Part shown: positions 9,898 to 18,249 of the stretch, piece after piece
How the letters are laid out: the number at the start of each line of letters is the position of its first letter
Position numbering within the stretch: position 1 is the stretch's first letter
NCBI GenBank assembly: GCA_016712265.1
Contig: JADJRJ010000031.1
Location: 372,001-436,000 of the forward strand
DNA from: Gemmatimonadota bacterium
GTDB lineage: Bacteria > Gemmatimonadota > Gemmatimonadetes > Gemmatimonadales > Gemmatimonadaceae
Direction of reading: 5' to 3'
Length of the DNA stretch: 64,000 nucleotides
The notes under the pieces: generated by a model
Seen by the model: only the letters and a program-made list of their open reading frames with translations
What the model was told of the DNA's origin: nothing
The model's database searches: none
Position numbers and translations under genes: made by a program

Positions 9898-10649
9898 GTG
9901 CCGCGCGAGGTCGAAAAGGCGTCGAGCACGGCCATGTAGAACGCGTCACTGCTCGCCGTCGCTCCGGTGATGATGTCGACGTCGGCGGTCTGCCGGTCGA
10001 TCACCTGCGCGGGAAGTCGTTCCACGATGGTGCAGGGCCATCGCGTGAGGCACCGCGAGATCTCGGCGTACACGACCTTTTGCCCCACCACCTCAATGCG
10101 CACCTCGATGTCGCCGTGTCGTGAGGAGCCATAGCCGTGGAAGACCCCGTCCCGCAGCGGCTTCACCACCTTGGGCGCCGGTGAGGCCATCGCGCTATCG
10201 GGCGGCGCCGCGGTCGTGCCGGTCGGCGCCGGTGGCGGCGGGGCGTACTCCGGAATCGCCGGGACGCTGGCCTTCGTGGACGAGTCGGCCGGCAGCGAGG
10301 TGGTTGGCGTCGCGGGCGGTGGCGAGGGTTCGACGGCGGCCACGACCGGGGCCAGCGGAGCGGCTTCGGGTCGTTTGGTGGAATCGACGGCGGCAGCCAC
10401 CACGCGGGCGGGCGGTGCCGAGTCCTGCAGGGCGGCCACCGTGTCGCGAAGCGCCTGGAGCGGAGCACTGTCGACCGGCGTGGCCGGCATCTCGCGGCGG
10501 CCAGCGGCGCGCGATGCCGCCGTCTCGAGGTCCAGCGCTTCTGCCGCAGACTGCGTGCGCAAATATCCCGCGCTGTACACGGCAAACACCGCAGCAGAGC
10601 TCAGCGCCACCAGGGGGCGTCGTCCCACATTCCCTTGCGAACCAGACAC
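9894..10649 (-). CDS. Membrane-anchored FMN-binding domain protein (flavinylated, RnfG/NqrC-like domain)
   Basis: The 251-residue protein has one N-terminal TM helix (about 12-30), a long Pro/Ala-rich linker (about 60-165) and a C-terminal FMN_bind domain. The domain contains VDIITGATASSDAFY; the TGAT motif is the ApbE target, with Thr231 the predicted FMN-ester site. Two Cys (ISRCLTRWPC) precede the motif. The linker would let the flavin domain reach away from the membrane. It heads an operon with apbE and the RnfD-like gene, overlapping apbE by 4 bp. Role inferred: extracytosolic single-electron carrier fed by the RnfD-like subunit. Confidence 0.85.
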   Translation of the reverse strand: MSGSQGNVGRRPLVALSSAAVFAVYSAGYLRTQSAAEALDLETAASRAAGRREMPATPVDSAPLQALRDTVAALQDSAPPARVVAAAVDSTKRPEAAPLAPVVAAVEPSPPPATPTTSLPADSSTKASVPAIPEYAPPPPAPTGTTAAPPDSAMASPAPKVVKPLRDGVFHGYGSSRHGDIEVRIEVVGQKVVYAEISRCLTRWPCTIVERLPAQVIDRQTADVDIITGATASSDAFYMAVLDAFSTSRGT

Positions 10650-10805
10650 CTGGACCCGATCCCTTTCGAAGGTCGCAGCAACCTACCCCACGTCGCAGCA
10701 CCCAGACAGTAGAGCTCGCCGGCGTCAGCTGCGTGAAAGGTGACGTGGGCCACCGCGCCAGTGCGCTTGTGGTGACATCTGGGAGCTCACCCAGGGAGGT
10801 CACCC

Positions 10806-11297
10806 ATGGCACTGTGGAAGGACGCCGCACCCGCGCGCCGCGATTCGGCGCTTGCTGTCTCGGAACCGCTGGCCGCGCGAGAGGATCTCGCCCCAACGCC
10901 GCAGCCCACGTGGGATACATCGCGTCGCACGGTCGAGGCCAAGGAGTCGTTGATCGGCGCGCAGCTCGCGATCGAGGGGAAGATCCAGGGCGCCGGTCAT
11001 GTGCGCATCGCCGGACGTTTCACCGGCGACGTGCAGGTGGATGGCAACCTCACCATCGAGGTGGGGGCCACCGTACATGGGGGCGTCACGGCGAACACCG
11101 TGATCATCGCGGGCGAGCTTCAGGGGAATGTGCTGCAGGCCGCCTCCGTGGAGTTGCTCTCGACCGGGGTAATGGTCGGTGACCTGCGCGCCGGGTCGTT
11201 GGTTGTGGCCGCGGGTTCGCGGATGCGCGGCCATGTGGAGTTCGGGTGGCGCCACGAGGATGGGGTCGAAGAGCGCAACGGTTCATCCTCGTTATGA
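10806..11297 (+). CDS. Bactofilin (polymer-forming cytoskeletal protein)
   Basis: The 163-residue protein has a disordered N-terminus (1-45) and a DUF583/bactofilin right-handed beta-helix (about 46-145). Its Gly-spaced repeats include IEGKIQGAGHVRIAGRFTGDV and GELQGNVLQAASVELL (each part of the helix). Bactofilins self-assemble without nucleotide into filaments near the membrane and organise cell shape or polar machinery. A good ribosome site (GGGAGG) stands 6 nt before ATG 10806. Its last codon and stop (TTATGA) overlap the ATG of the zinc-ribbon gene by 4 bp, so the two are translationally coupled. Confidence 0.9.
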   Translation: MALWKDAAPARRDSALAVSEPLAAREDLAPTPQPTWDTSRRTVEAKESLIGAQLAIEGKIQGAGHVRIAGRFTGDVQVDGNLTIEVGATVHGGVTANTVIIAGELQGNVLQAASVELLSTGVMVGDLRAGSLVVAAGSRMRGHVEFGWRHEDGVEERNGSSSL

Positions 11298-11692
11298 CCG
11301 GTGTGCGTGCGGCAGCCCCGGGGGCGACCCGGAGCTGCCCACACTGTCGCACGACGATCCTCGAAAGCGCGGTTGTTTGTCCCGCGTGTCGTCACCACGT
11401 GCGGTTTGGCGCGGGGGGCAAGCTGGGCACTGTGCGCGAGCCGGACCTGGTTCCGCTGCGCGTCGAGGGAACAGTACGGCACGGCGGCGGACCGCATGCG
11501 TGGGAGTACTCCGTCGTCGTGACGGTTCGCAACGCGCGGGGGGAGGAAGTCTCGCGCCAGGTCGTCGGGGTCGGGCCACTGCCCCCCGGCGAGGAGCGGA
11601 CGTTTACGCTCGCGGTCGAGGCGTTTACGGGCGGTCCGAGCGTTCCTTTGCCAGACGCCACCGCCGGTATTGCAGTCCCCCGCGTGCGATGA
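11294..11692 (+). CDS. Zinc-ribbon protein of unknown function
   Basis: The 132-residue protein starts at ATG 11294 inside the bactofilin stop. A double-Cys knuckle (CPHC, 11 residues, CPAC) at about residues 14-31 forms a zinc ribbon. The following 90 residues look like a single beta-sandwich domain (WEYSVVVTVRNARGEE, LPPGEERTFTLAVEAF), similar in pattern to FxLYD-type domains. No TM helix is seen. Cotranslation with bactofilin suggests a partner or adaptor for the filament. The 3' end overlaps the convergent small membrane-protein gene by 68 bp. Confidence 0.75.
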   Translation: MTGVRAAAPGATRSCPHCRTTILESAVVCPACRHHVRFGAGGKLGTVREPDLVPLRVEGTVRHGGGPHAWEYSVVVTVRNARGEEVSRQVVGVGPLPPGEERTFTLAVEAFTGGPSVPLPDATAGIAVPRVR

Positions 11693-11843
11693 AGAACACC
11701 GCAAACGCGAGGTCCAGTCCCAGGGTCCCGGTGAGCGGCGCTCCACCAAACATCAGGGCTCGCAAGGCGATGTAAACGCCGAGCGCGGCCATGATGGCGC
11801 CGATGCCGAGGCCGATGGTTCCGGCGAGTGGTGATGAACTCAT
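11625..11843 (-). CDS. Small two-helix membrane protein
   Basis: The 72-residue protein (MSSSPLAGTIGLGIG...) has two hydrophobic helices (about 8-31 and 41-55) and a basic C-terminus (RRWRLAKERSDR). I do not recognise a family. The coding potential is fair: codons are GC-rich at third positions and the topology is sensible. Its last 68 bp are read on the opposite strand as the end of the zinc-ribbon gene, an unusually long convergent overlap, so the stop region of one of the two may be misjudged. Confidence 0.55.
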   Translation of the reverse strand: MSSSPLAGTIGLGIGAIMAALGVYIALRALMFGGAPLTGTLGLDLAFAVFFIARGGLQYRRWRLAKERSDRP

Positions 11844-11954
11844 GGCCGGACGCTACGACCGAATCTGCGAGAGGGGAACCCCGGGACCAACGGTCAAACG
11901 CGACCGAGCGTAAGGGAAACGCGGCCAACACCTCGATCCCTCGCTCCGCCGATC

Positions 11955-12587
11955 ATGCTTCCTCGGTTTTCCCGTTGGCTCCTGGGTATGTGCGCGCCGA
12001 CGGCGCTCCTTGCACAGGGCTCCCAGCCCGGCGCGAGTCGGTTCGTGCTTGATACGGCGACCGTCGAGGCGCGGTATCGCGTGATCGAACGGTTTGCGGC
12101 AAACACCATCGACAACGAGGTGGTCGGTGTCACCCGGGCGGTCTCGGGACAGGTGGTCCTGGATGTCGCCGGCCGACCGCTACCGAGCGAGTCGAGACTC
12201 ACGATCCAGTTGAGCGGCCTCAAGACCGATCGTACCCGCCGCGACAGCTATGTTCAGAAGAACACCCTCGAGACGGCCAAGTGGCCATCCGCGGAACTCG
12301 CCGTGCGCGAACTGCGTGGGTTGCCGGCTCCCCTGCCGCTGTCGGGCGCATTTGACGTGGTCGTCGTTGGGGACCTTACGCTACACGGCGTCACGCGGTC
12401 CACCAACTGGACGGCCAAGGTGGCCGTCTCGGCAGCGGCCGTGCGAGGGACGGCGCGCGCCACCGTGCGCTTCGCCGAGTTTGGGATGGCCGTGCCGAAG
12501 GTCCCACTGATCGCGCGCGTTGACGACCCGATTGCGCTGGAGCTGGACTTCGTGTTCGTGCGCCCGGTCGACCCGAACAACCAGTAG
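11955..12587 (+). CDS. YceI-family periplasmic protein
   Basis: The 210-residue protein has a signal peptide (cleavage near LLAQG) and the YceI lipocalin-like beta-barrel. Key matches are FVLDTATVEARYRV, LSGLKTDRTRRDSYVQKNTL, AKWPSAEL and GDLTLHGVTRSTNW. Family members bind isoprenoid or other long lipids, and some are stress- or acid-induced. Here it stands alone, with a Tat-type amidohydrolase 130 bp downstream on the same strand. The gap between them contains an imperfect GC-rich inverted repeat around 12636-12668 that could end its transcript. Confidence 0.85.
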   Translation: MLPRFSRWLLGMCAPTALLAQGSQPGASRFVLDTATVEARYRVIERFAANTIDNEVVGVTRAVSGQVVLDVAGRPLPSESRLTIQLSGLKTDRTRRDSYVQKNTLETAKWPSAELAVRELRGLPAPLPLSGAFDVVVVGDLTLHGVTRSTNWTAKVAVSAAAVRGTARATVRFAEFGMAVPKVPLIARVDDPIALELDFVFVRPVDPNNQ

Positions 12588-12716
12588 TCGCGCTCAGCCG
12601 GACGCCACTTCGGGTGTTTGCACCGAGGCACGGCAGGCACGACGCGCGTGATTGTGCGCCGGCGTGCCGCTGGACCGCGGTCGCAGCGGGGCCGAGCCGG
12701 GGCTAGCTTGGGTCGC

Positions 12717-14249
12717 ATGTTTGACCCTGTCCACGACTGTCCCTGCCTGGGTGGCTCCGAAGAGCGCGTGACACGGCGCGTTTTCCTTGGTGCCAGCGCC
12801 GTGGCCCTGCCCACGCTGGGTTGGCAGGTGCCTCCGCGGGAGGTGCCGCGCCAGCCCGCACGCGACTTCGTGATCGAGGCGTCGTGGGCGCTGGTGCAGC
12901 GCGGCGACGATCAGGTCCTCGTTCCGGATGCGTCGGTGCGCGTGCGGGGGAACGCGATCGTTGAGGTGCGCGAGGGGCGGGTGCCCGGGTCGGTGCGCCG
13001 GATCGACGCGCGCGGACAGCTGTTGCTTCCCGGCTTCATTTCCGGCCATACCCATGCCGCGTCCGGGAGCCCGACGCGCGGGATCATCGAGGCCGGGCGT
13101 TCGTACCAGCGCCCGCTGGAGATCGTCGAGACGTTAGGCGATGATGACCTCGATGCCCTCACGGCCTACAATGTGGCCGAGCTGCTGCGCTCCGGGTGCA
13201 CGTCACACCTGGAGATGAGCCTCTCGTTGCGGCAGGCGCAAAGTTATGTGCGGGTGGCCCGCCGGTGGCATGTGCGGGGTTTTCCAGGCGGGATGGTGCC
13301 TGGGACGGCACGGTTGTTCCCCATCTGGCGTCGCACCAACGACCAGGTGCTGCACGACTCGGCGGCGGGAACCCTCGTCGAGATCGAGGAGAACCGGCGG
13401 TTCGCGCTGTCGGTGAACGGGGCGGAGGAAGGGCTGATCCGCCCGATGATGACGCCGCACGCGACCGACACGCACACCCCCGAGACCATGCGGTCCGTCT
13501 TGGCGGCGGCGCGCGAGTTGGGGAACGGACTCCACATCCATCTCGCGCAGGGCACCGGCGAGACGCGCACCGTGCAGCGGTTGTGGGGAAGGACGCCGGC
13601 GCAGTGGCTGGAGGACCTGGGCGCGTTCGGCATGCCCGTGTTTGGGGCGCACATGTCGGGGGCGACGCCCGAGGACTGGCCGGTGATGAAGCGACATGGT
13701 GCGGTCTACGCGCATTGCCCATCGGGCGGTGGCGCGGGTGCGTCGAGTGGGACGCAACCGTATCCCGAGGCCCTGACGGCGGGGGTCCGCACCAACGTCG
13801 GGATCGACACGCACTCCAACGACTACGTCGAGAACCTCAAGCTGGCGGTGATCTGCGGCCGGGCACGGGCCCGCGTGCTCAATGCGGCGACCCGCTCCAC
13901 GCTCAAGTTGCCGACCATACAGGACGCCGTGCACGGGGCCACGTTAGGCGCGGCGCAGGGACTGCGGCGAGACGACCTCGGGCGCATCGCCGTCGGCGCC
14001 CGGGCGGACCTCGTGAGCATCGACGTCAGCAGCCTGTTGGTCGGCAGCGGCGCCCCGGGTCCCGAGCCGTTGAGCAACCTGCTCTATGCGAACGGCCTCA
14101 GCGTGCGGCACGTCGTGACCGACGGGTATGCCCAGGTGCTCGACGGCCGCCTGGTGGTGGACGACGAGTCGGCCGTCGTCCGACGGGGTGCCGCGGTGGT
14201 GCAGAAGGTCTGGGCACAACTGCAGCAGGAGGGCTGGTTCCGCGGCTGA
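12717..14249 (+). CDS. Amidohydrolase-family metal-dependent hydrolase with Tat-like signal
   Basis: About 510 residues. ATG 12717 gives an N-terminus with TRRVFLGASAVALPTL at residues 18-33, a twin-arginine-like export signal; GTG 12768, directly before this motif, is the alternative start. The catalytic domain shows the HxH pair (SGHTHAAS), a downstream His (HIHLAQGTGE), and GIDTHSND for the late metal/base Asp. The overall order resembles the cytosine/MTA deaminase-chlorohydrolase branch (COG0402): an initial beta-sandwich (FVIEASWALV), the TIM barrel and a closing sandwich (GRIAVGARADLVSID). Substrate unknown; likely a deaminase or hydrolase of N-heterocycles acting outside the cytoplasm, which is uncommon for that branch. 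Confidence 0.82.
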   Translation: MFDPVHDCPCLGGSEERVTRRVFLGASAVALPTLGWQVPPREVPRQPARDFVIEASWALVQRGDDQVLVPDASVRVRGNAIVEVREGRVPGSVRRIDARGQLLLPGFISGHTHAASGSPTRGIIEAGRSYQRPLEIVETLGDDDLDALTAYNVAELLRSGCTSHLEMSLSLRQAQSYVRVARRWHVRGFPGGMVPGTARLFPIWRRTNDQVLHDSAAGTLVEIEENRRFALSVNGAEEGLIRPMMTPHATDTHTPETMRSVLAAARELGNGLHIHLAQGTGETRTVQRLWGRTPAQWLEDLGAFGMPVFGAHMSGATPEDWPVMKRHGAVYAHCPSGGGAGASSGTQPYPEALTAGVRTNVGIDTHSNDYVENLKLAVICGRARARVLNAATRSTLKLPTIQDAVHGATLGAAQGLRRDDLGRIAVGARADLVSIDVSSLLVGSGAPGPEPLSNLLYANGLSVRHVVTDGYAQVLDGRLVVDDESAVVRRGAAVVQKVWAQLQQEGWFRG

Positions 14250-14286
14250 CAGGAGCCCGCACGCCGTCTCCTCCGTAGGCGAGGAC

Positions 14287-14787
14287 CTACGGAGTGCCGG
14301 AACGTCGCCGAATCCGGGCGCTGCACTTGATCTCGACCAACGCGGCCGGGCGCGGCAGGGCCGTCACCGCCAGCGTGGCGCGCGCTGGCGGGTCGACGCG
14401 AAAGAACTCGATATAGACGGCGTTCATGGCGGCGTAGTCGGCCATGTCCTTCAGGAAGACGGTGCACTCATCGACGTCGGCCATCGTCGCGCCGCCGGCT
14501 TGCACCGAGGCGCGAATGTTTTCTAGAGTTTGCCGAGTCTGGGCCCCCACGCCTCCGGGGACGATATCCTGCGTGCCCGGCTTGATCCCGGTCATCCCGG
14601 AGACAAAGACCTGATCACCCGAGCGGATCGCGACGGAGTAGGCGGGAACGAGTGGGGCGAGCCCTGGTGGATTGAGGACCTGGCGATCGCCGGCGGGTGA
14701 CGCCGCGAGCTGGGGCGCCGGGGTTTGCGCGCAGGCGGCGAACCAGAGCGCGGTGCTCGATGCGAGCAGGACGGTATTCAGCTTCAT
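14287..14787 (-). CDS. RidA/YjgF-family lipoprotein
   Basis: The 166-residue protein starts at ATG 14787 with a lipoprotein signal (ALWFAAC). The mature part is a RidA domain: SGDQVFVSGMTGI, the QTRQTLENIRASVQAGG helix, and ARATLAVTALPRPAALVEIK with the conserved catalytic-site Arg. RidA proteins normally hydrolyse reactive enamine/imine intermediates of PLP enzymes in the cytosol. Here the lipobox places the protein on the outer face of a membrane, so the substrate is probably different. Its ATG overlaps the stop of the MBL hydrolase by 4 bp, so the two secreted enzymes are made together. Confidence 0.87.
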   Translation of the reverse strand: MKLNTVLLASSTALWFAACAQTPAPQLAASPAGDRQVLNPPGLAPLVPAYSVAIRSGDQVFVSGMTGIKPGTQDIVPGGVGAQTRQTLENIRASVQAGGATMADVDECTVFLKDMADYAAMNAVYIEFFRVDPPARATLAVTALPRPAALVEIKCSARIRRRSGTP

Positions 14788-15728
14788 TTGCGAGCTCCCA
14801 CGACGATGGGTTCGAACCACTTGGGAAAGAGGTAGCGACTCGCGGGCGACGCCGCGGCCACCTCCTGCTGGAATTTCTGACGGTCGGCGAGCGCGGCGGT
14901 CGAGGGCTTGGGGTCGCCATAGGCGTCGGCGTGCGTGGGGATGACCAGTGCCGGATGGCCCAGTGCGCGCATGAGACGACCCGTAAAGTCGTGAATCTCA
15001 AGGCGCTGGCTGTTGGCCCCGACCAGCGCAATGTCCGGGCGCAAACCCTGCATTTCCCGCTCGAGGTAGTTCATCGACCCCATGATCAGGATCTCGTGCC
15101 CGGCGATGCGCAGGAGGTAGGCGAGGTTCCCGCCTTCGACGTAATCCTTGCGTCGGAGCGGCGCGCGCAGGCCGCGAGGTGCCGTGCCGACCAGGCCACG
15201 CGTGTTGTTGTAGTAGTGCTTCTTGTCGAGCGCACTATGGATGTTGGGGATGACACGCAGCGAGAAGTCACCGAAGGCATAGTCCTCGCCGCCGATCACG
15301 GTGATGAGGGCGCTGTCCGTCACCCCGTAGGCGCGGGCCAGGTTGGCGGCCGTCTCGTGGCCGATGATCGTCGCCCCGGTCTTGCGCGAGATGTATCCCG
15401 CGTCGAGCGCGTGATCCGAGTGACCGTGCGTGATCAGGATATAGTCCGCCCGAGAGACGTGGCGGTTGATCAGCGCGGTGTCCGCGGGGTAGAGCGACTC
15501 CGGGTTGGGACCGGCGGCATCAGCCGGGTTGCCCGTCCACCGGGCGAATTGCGTGAGGAACGGATCGACCAGGATCACACGGCGACCGTCCGTGATCTCC
15601 CAGCCGGCGTTCCCAAGGTAGGTGAGTCGTACCTCGCCGGCCTTCAGGGTGGCCGCCTGCGCATGGGCGTCCGAGCCGGACAGGACGCCAAGAATGAAGA
15701 CGAACGACAGCATGCTGCGGCGGGACAT
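14784..15728 (-). CDS. Secreted metallo-beta-lactamase-fold hydrolase (UlaG-like)
   Basis: The 314-residue protein starts at ATG 15728 with a signal peptide (LSFVFILGVLSGSDAHAQA). The MBL metal motif is THGHSDHALD (HxHxDH), preceded by LTYLGNAGWEI and VILVDPFL, the standard opening of the UlaG-like branch. Later ligands are in VIPNIHSALD and VIPTHADAYG. It probably hydrolyses an ester, lactone or phosphodiester in the periplasm. It is the first gene of a two-gene operon with the RidA lipoprotein. Confidence 0.85.
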   Translation of the reverse strand: MSRRSMLSFVFILGVLSGSDAHAQAATLKAGEVRLTYLGNAGWEITDGRRVILVDPFLTQFARWTGNPADAAGPNPESLYPADTALINRHVSRADYILITHGHSDHALDAGYISRKTGATIIGHETAANLARAYGVTDSALITVIGGEDYAFGDFSLRVIPNIHSALDKKHYYNNTRGLVGTAPRGLRAPLRRKDYVEGGNLAYLLRIAGHEILIMGSMNYLEREMQGLRPDIALVGANSQRLEIHDFTGRLMRALGHPALVIPTHADAYGDPKPSTAALADRQKFQQEVAAASPASRYLFPKWFEPIVVGARK

Positions 15729-15914
15729 GTCACCTCTCCGAGGAACGCACGGGCGCGTGCTGCCCAATCTACCCCGACCCCATGAGCCGGCTACCCTGTG
15801 CGAGACTGGTCAGGGATCCGATTGCCTCTCATGCGCGAGTATTCCGCGTTCGATTACAGTGATCACGGTGGGAACCGCGCGAGGACTCGGACGGCAGGCA
15901 TCGGCATCATTCAC

Positions 15915-17255
15915 ATGATCGTCTTCTCTCCCAGGCCGCTCGCTGTCGAGATGCCGGCGCGGTTTCCGAGCCCGTTCGACCGAAGCGCGATACCCCCGAT
16001 CGCGCGTCGCGCGGTGGAGGAGCTGGTCGGGTGGCTCCGGTCGGAGGAGCGACACCTCCGCTTCGACGCGCCAGGTGGCGGCAAGATGCTCGGCGTCCTC
16101 GTCGTTGAAGCGCCCGACGGGACGGTTGGCTACCTCCGCGCCTTCTCCGGGATGCTGCAGGGCAGGTGGGAGATCGCAGGGTGGGCGCCGCCGGCCTTCG
16201 ACCCCGCGGCCTGGGACGCGAAGGCCTTTGATGGCCGGGCAGGTCACCAGAACGAGGATGCCCACACGCGAGCCGCGCGTTCTCGGACGTTGCTCCCGCT
16301 CGTGCAGGAGGCGTATCACTTCAGCAATGCGCGTGGCGAGCTGCGGGCCCTTCGCGACCTGTTTGCGCCCGCGGAGCCACCGGGAGGCGCTGGAGATTGT
16401 GCCGGCCCCAAGCTCCTCGCCCAGGCGTACCGGCTCGGACTCCGACCCGTCGCGCTCGCCGAGTTCTGGTGGGGTGCGCCGCCACGCTCTGCTGATCGCC
16501 ACGCGGGGTCGTTCTATCCGGCCTGTCGCGGCAAGTGCGCCCCGATCCTGGCCCACATGCTCCTCGGCTTGCCCGCCGACCCGATGCCGGAGTTCGGCGC
16601 GAACCCGTTCGATGCCAACACACCCGAGGTCGTATACGAAGACGCCGACATTCTCGTCGTCGACAAACCCGCGGGGATGCTGTCGGTGCCCGGACGAAGC
16701 CCGAAACTCCGCGACTCAGTGGAAACTCGCCTCCTCGCGCGTTATCCCGGACCGACAGCCCAGATGGTGGTGCATCGCCTCGACCTCGACACCTCGGGGC
16801 TCCTCTTGGCGGCCAGGGATTCAACGACATTCTCTGCACTCCAGCGACTCTTCTCACTGCGACAGATCACGAAGCGTTATGTCGCCTGGCTCGACGGTGA
16901 GGTCGGCGGCGATGCGGGCTCCATTGACCTGCCGCTGCGCGTCGATGTCGATGACCGACCGCGGCAGATCCACGACTCGGAGCACGGCAAGCCGGCATTG
17001 ACGGAGTGGCGCGTCCTGCGCCGCGAACGTGGCCGGACGCGAGTCGCGCTGTTTCCCCTGACTGGTCGGACGCACCAACTTCGTGTGCATACTTCACATC
17101 CGCTCGGCCTCAACGCACCGATTTGCGGGGACCGTCTGTACGCGCGGAGTGCCCCCGAGGCTGGAGCGCGACTGATGCTGCACGCGGAATTTCTTTCCTT
17201 CGTCCACCCGCGCACTGGTGCACTGGTGCACGTGGAGCGAGCAGCACCCTTCTGA
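15915..17255 (+). CDS. RluA-family RNA pseudouridine synthase with an extra N-terminal domain
   Basis: The 446-residue protein has its catalytic RluA domain in the C-terminal half: VVYEDADILVVDKPAGMLSV, HRLDLDTSG with catalytic Asp290, ITKRYVAWL and LTGRTHQLRVH. Residues 1-220 form an additional domain (AYHFSNARGELR, GDCAGPKLLAQAYRLG, FYPACRGKC) found in long RluA proteins of several phyla; its Cys/His-rich stretch may help bind RNA. The enzyme would isomerise a uridine in 23S rRNA or tRNA; which site cannot be told. ATG 15915 is chosen at the first Met before conserved sequence; a longer reading from 15798 is less likely. Confidence 0.88.
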   Translation: MIVFSPRPLAVEMPARFPSPFDRSAIPPIARRAVEELVGWLRSEERHLRFDAPGGGKMLGVLVVEAPDGTVGYLRAFSGMLQGRWEIAGWAPPAFDPAAWDAKAFDGRAGHQNEDAHTRAARSRTLLPLVQEAYHFSNARGELRALRDLFAPAEPPGGAGDCAGPKLLAQAYRLGLRPVALAEFWWGAPPRSADRHAGSFYPACRGKCAPILAHMLLGLPADPMPEFGANPFDANTPEVVYEDADILVVDKPAGMLSVPGRSPKLRDSVETRLLARYPGPTAQMVVHRLDLDTSGLLLAARDSTTFSALQRLFSLRQITKRYVAWLDGEVGGDAGSIDLPLRVDVDDRPRQIHDSEHGKPALTEWRVLRRERGRTRVALFPLTGRTHQLRVHTSHPLGLNAPICGDRLYARSAPEAGARLMLHAEFLSFVHPRTGALVHVERAAPF

Positions 17256-17355
17256 CGTTTCCGGGTACCGGCCTGTACCGTTGGGCAACCGTCGAGCGCC
17301 CTTGCCCGCCCGCGGTCCGTGGGCACAACTTCGACGCGTCCCCTTCCCGGAACCC

Positions 17356-17988
17356 ATGCGCCGACTCTCGTTTGCTCTTGCCGCCCTCGTCGTCCTTCCG
17401 GCCGCCGCCGCGGCCCAGAAGATGTCGTTCTTCATTACCAGTGCCGGCCCCGGCAAGGGGGCTGAACTCGGCGGGCTCGAAGGTGCCGACCGCCACTGCA
17501 AGGAGCTGGCGGAGGCCGCAGGGGTGACGGGGATGACCTGGCACGCCTACCTGAGTGCGGTCGCCATGGACGGCAAGCCGGCCGTGAATGCCCGGGACCG
17601 CATCGGCAAGGGCCCCTGGTACAACGCCAAGGGAGTCATGGTCGCCGCGAACCTCGAGGAACTGCACGGCGCCAGTTCCAAGCTCGGCAAGGAGACGTCA
17701 CTGACCGAGAAGGGGATGCCGGTGAATGGGCGCGGGGACACGCCGAACACGCACGACATCCTCACGGGGTCGCGCATGGATGGCACGGTGGCCACGGACA
17801 CCCTGGACACGACCTGCCGTAACTGGACCAGCAGCGCGACCGGCAGCGCGTGGGTAGGTCACCACGATCGCCAGGGCGGCGGCGTCAACCCGACGTCGTG
17901 GGGCTCGGCGCACCCCTCCCGCGGGTGCAGCCAGGACAACCTCCGCGCGAGTGGGGGGGCGGGGCTGTTTTATTGCTTCGCTTTCTAG
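17356..17988 (+). CDS. Secreted protein with endostatin/C-type-lectin-like fold, function unknown
   Basis: The 210-residue protein has a signal peptide (LSFALAALVVLPAAAAAQ) and one domain. Matches to a conserved secreted bacterial family include GGLEGADRHCKELA, WHAYLSAVAMDGKPAVNARD, GPWYNAKGVM, DTPNTHDILTGS, TTCRNWTSS and GLFYCFAF. The pattern (GADRHC, WRAYLS, W-x-S near paired Cys, terminal FYCF) resembles the C-type-lectin-like fold used by endostatin-type domains. Ligand unknown; possible roles are surface binding or matrix contact. It ends at a CTAG where a short leftward open stretch also ends (see 17985-18164). Confidence 0.7.
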   Translation: MRRLSFALAALVVLPAAAAAQKMSFFITSAGPGKGAELGGLEGADRHCKELAEAAGVTGMTWHAYLSAVAMDGKPAVNARDRIGKGPWYNAKGVMVAANLEELHGASSKLGKETSLTEKGMPVNGRGDTPNTHDILTGSRMDGTVATDTLDTTCRNWTSSATGSAWVGHHDRQGGGVNPTSWGSAHPSRGCSQDNLRASGGAGLFYCFAF

Positions 17989-18249
17989 TTGGCGGCGGCG
18001 AATAGCTGGTACTCGCGTCGCGAGGTGATGATCAAGGGCGTCGACGAACCCGACCGTGGTGGGAACGACAGGGCCGCCGTCGGGAACGCATGGCGGCCCA
18101 CCTCGCCGACGAACACGCTGTAGGGTGACGGGCGGCCGCTGACTGCTTCGGGTAGTATCCCGGGTTATGATTCGGTCGTCCCACGGACGCGTGCAACTGC
18201 TTGCCGCACAAGCAGATGGCGACGGAAATCCTGCCCTGTCCTGACCTAC
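17989..18249. other. Non-coding gap with possible remnant of a leftward gene
   Basis: No gene with a start was found in these 261 bp. On the minus strand, codons 18164 down to a TAG at 17985 stay open (59 codons) and give a protein-like end (YSVFVGEVGRHAFP ... SRREYQLFAAAN), but there is no usable start codon. This may be the tail of a decayed gene. The promoter of the sulfotransferase must lie in the right part of the gap. Confidence 0.35.

Noticed and set aside
14800..14825. GGTTCGAACC resembling a tRNA T-loop
   Set aside because: It lies in frame inside the MBL hydrolase gene and no acceptor stem or anticodon arm surrounds it.
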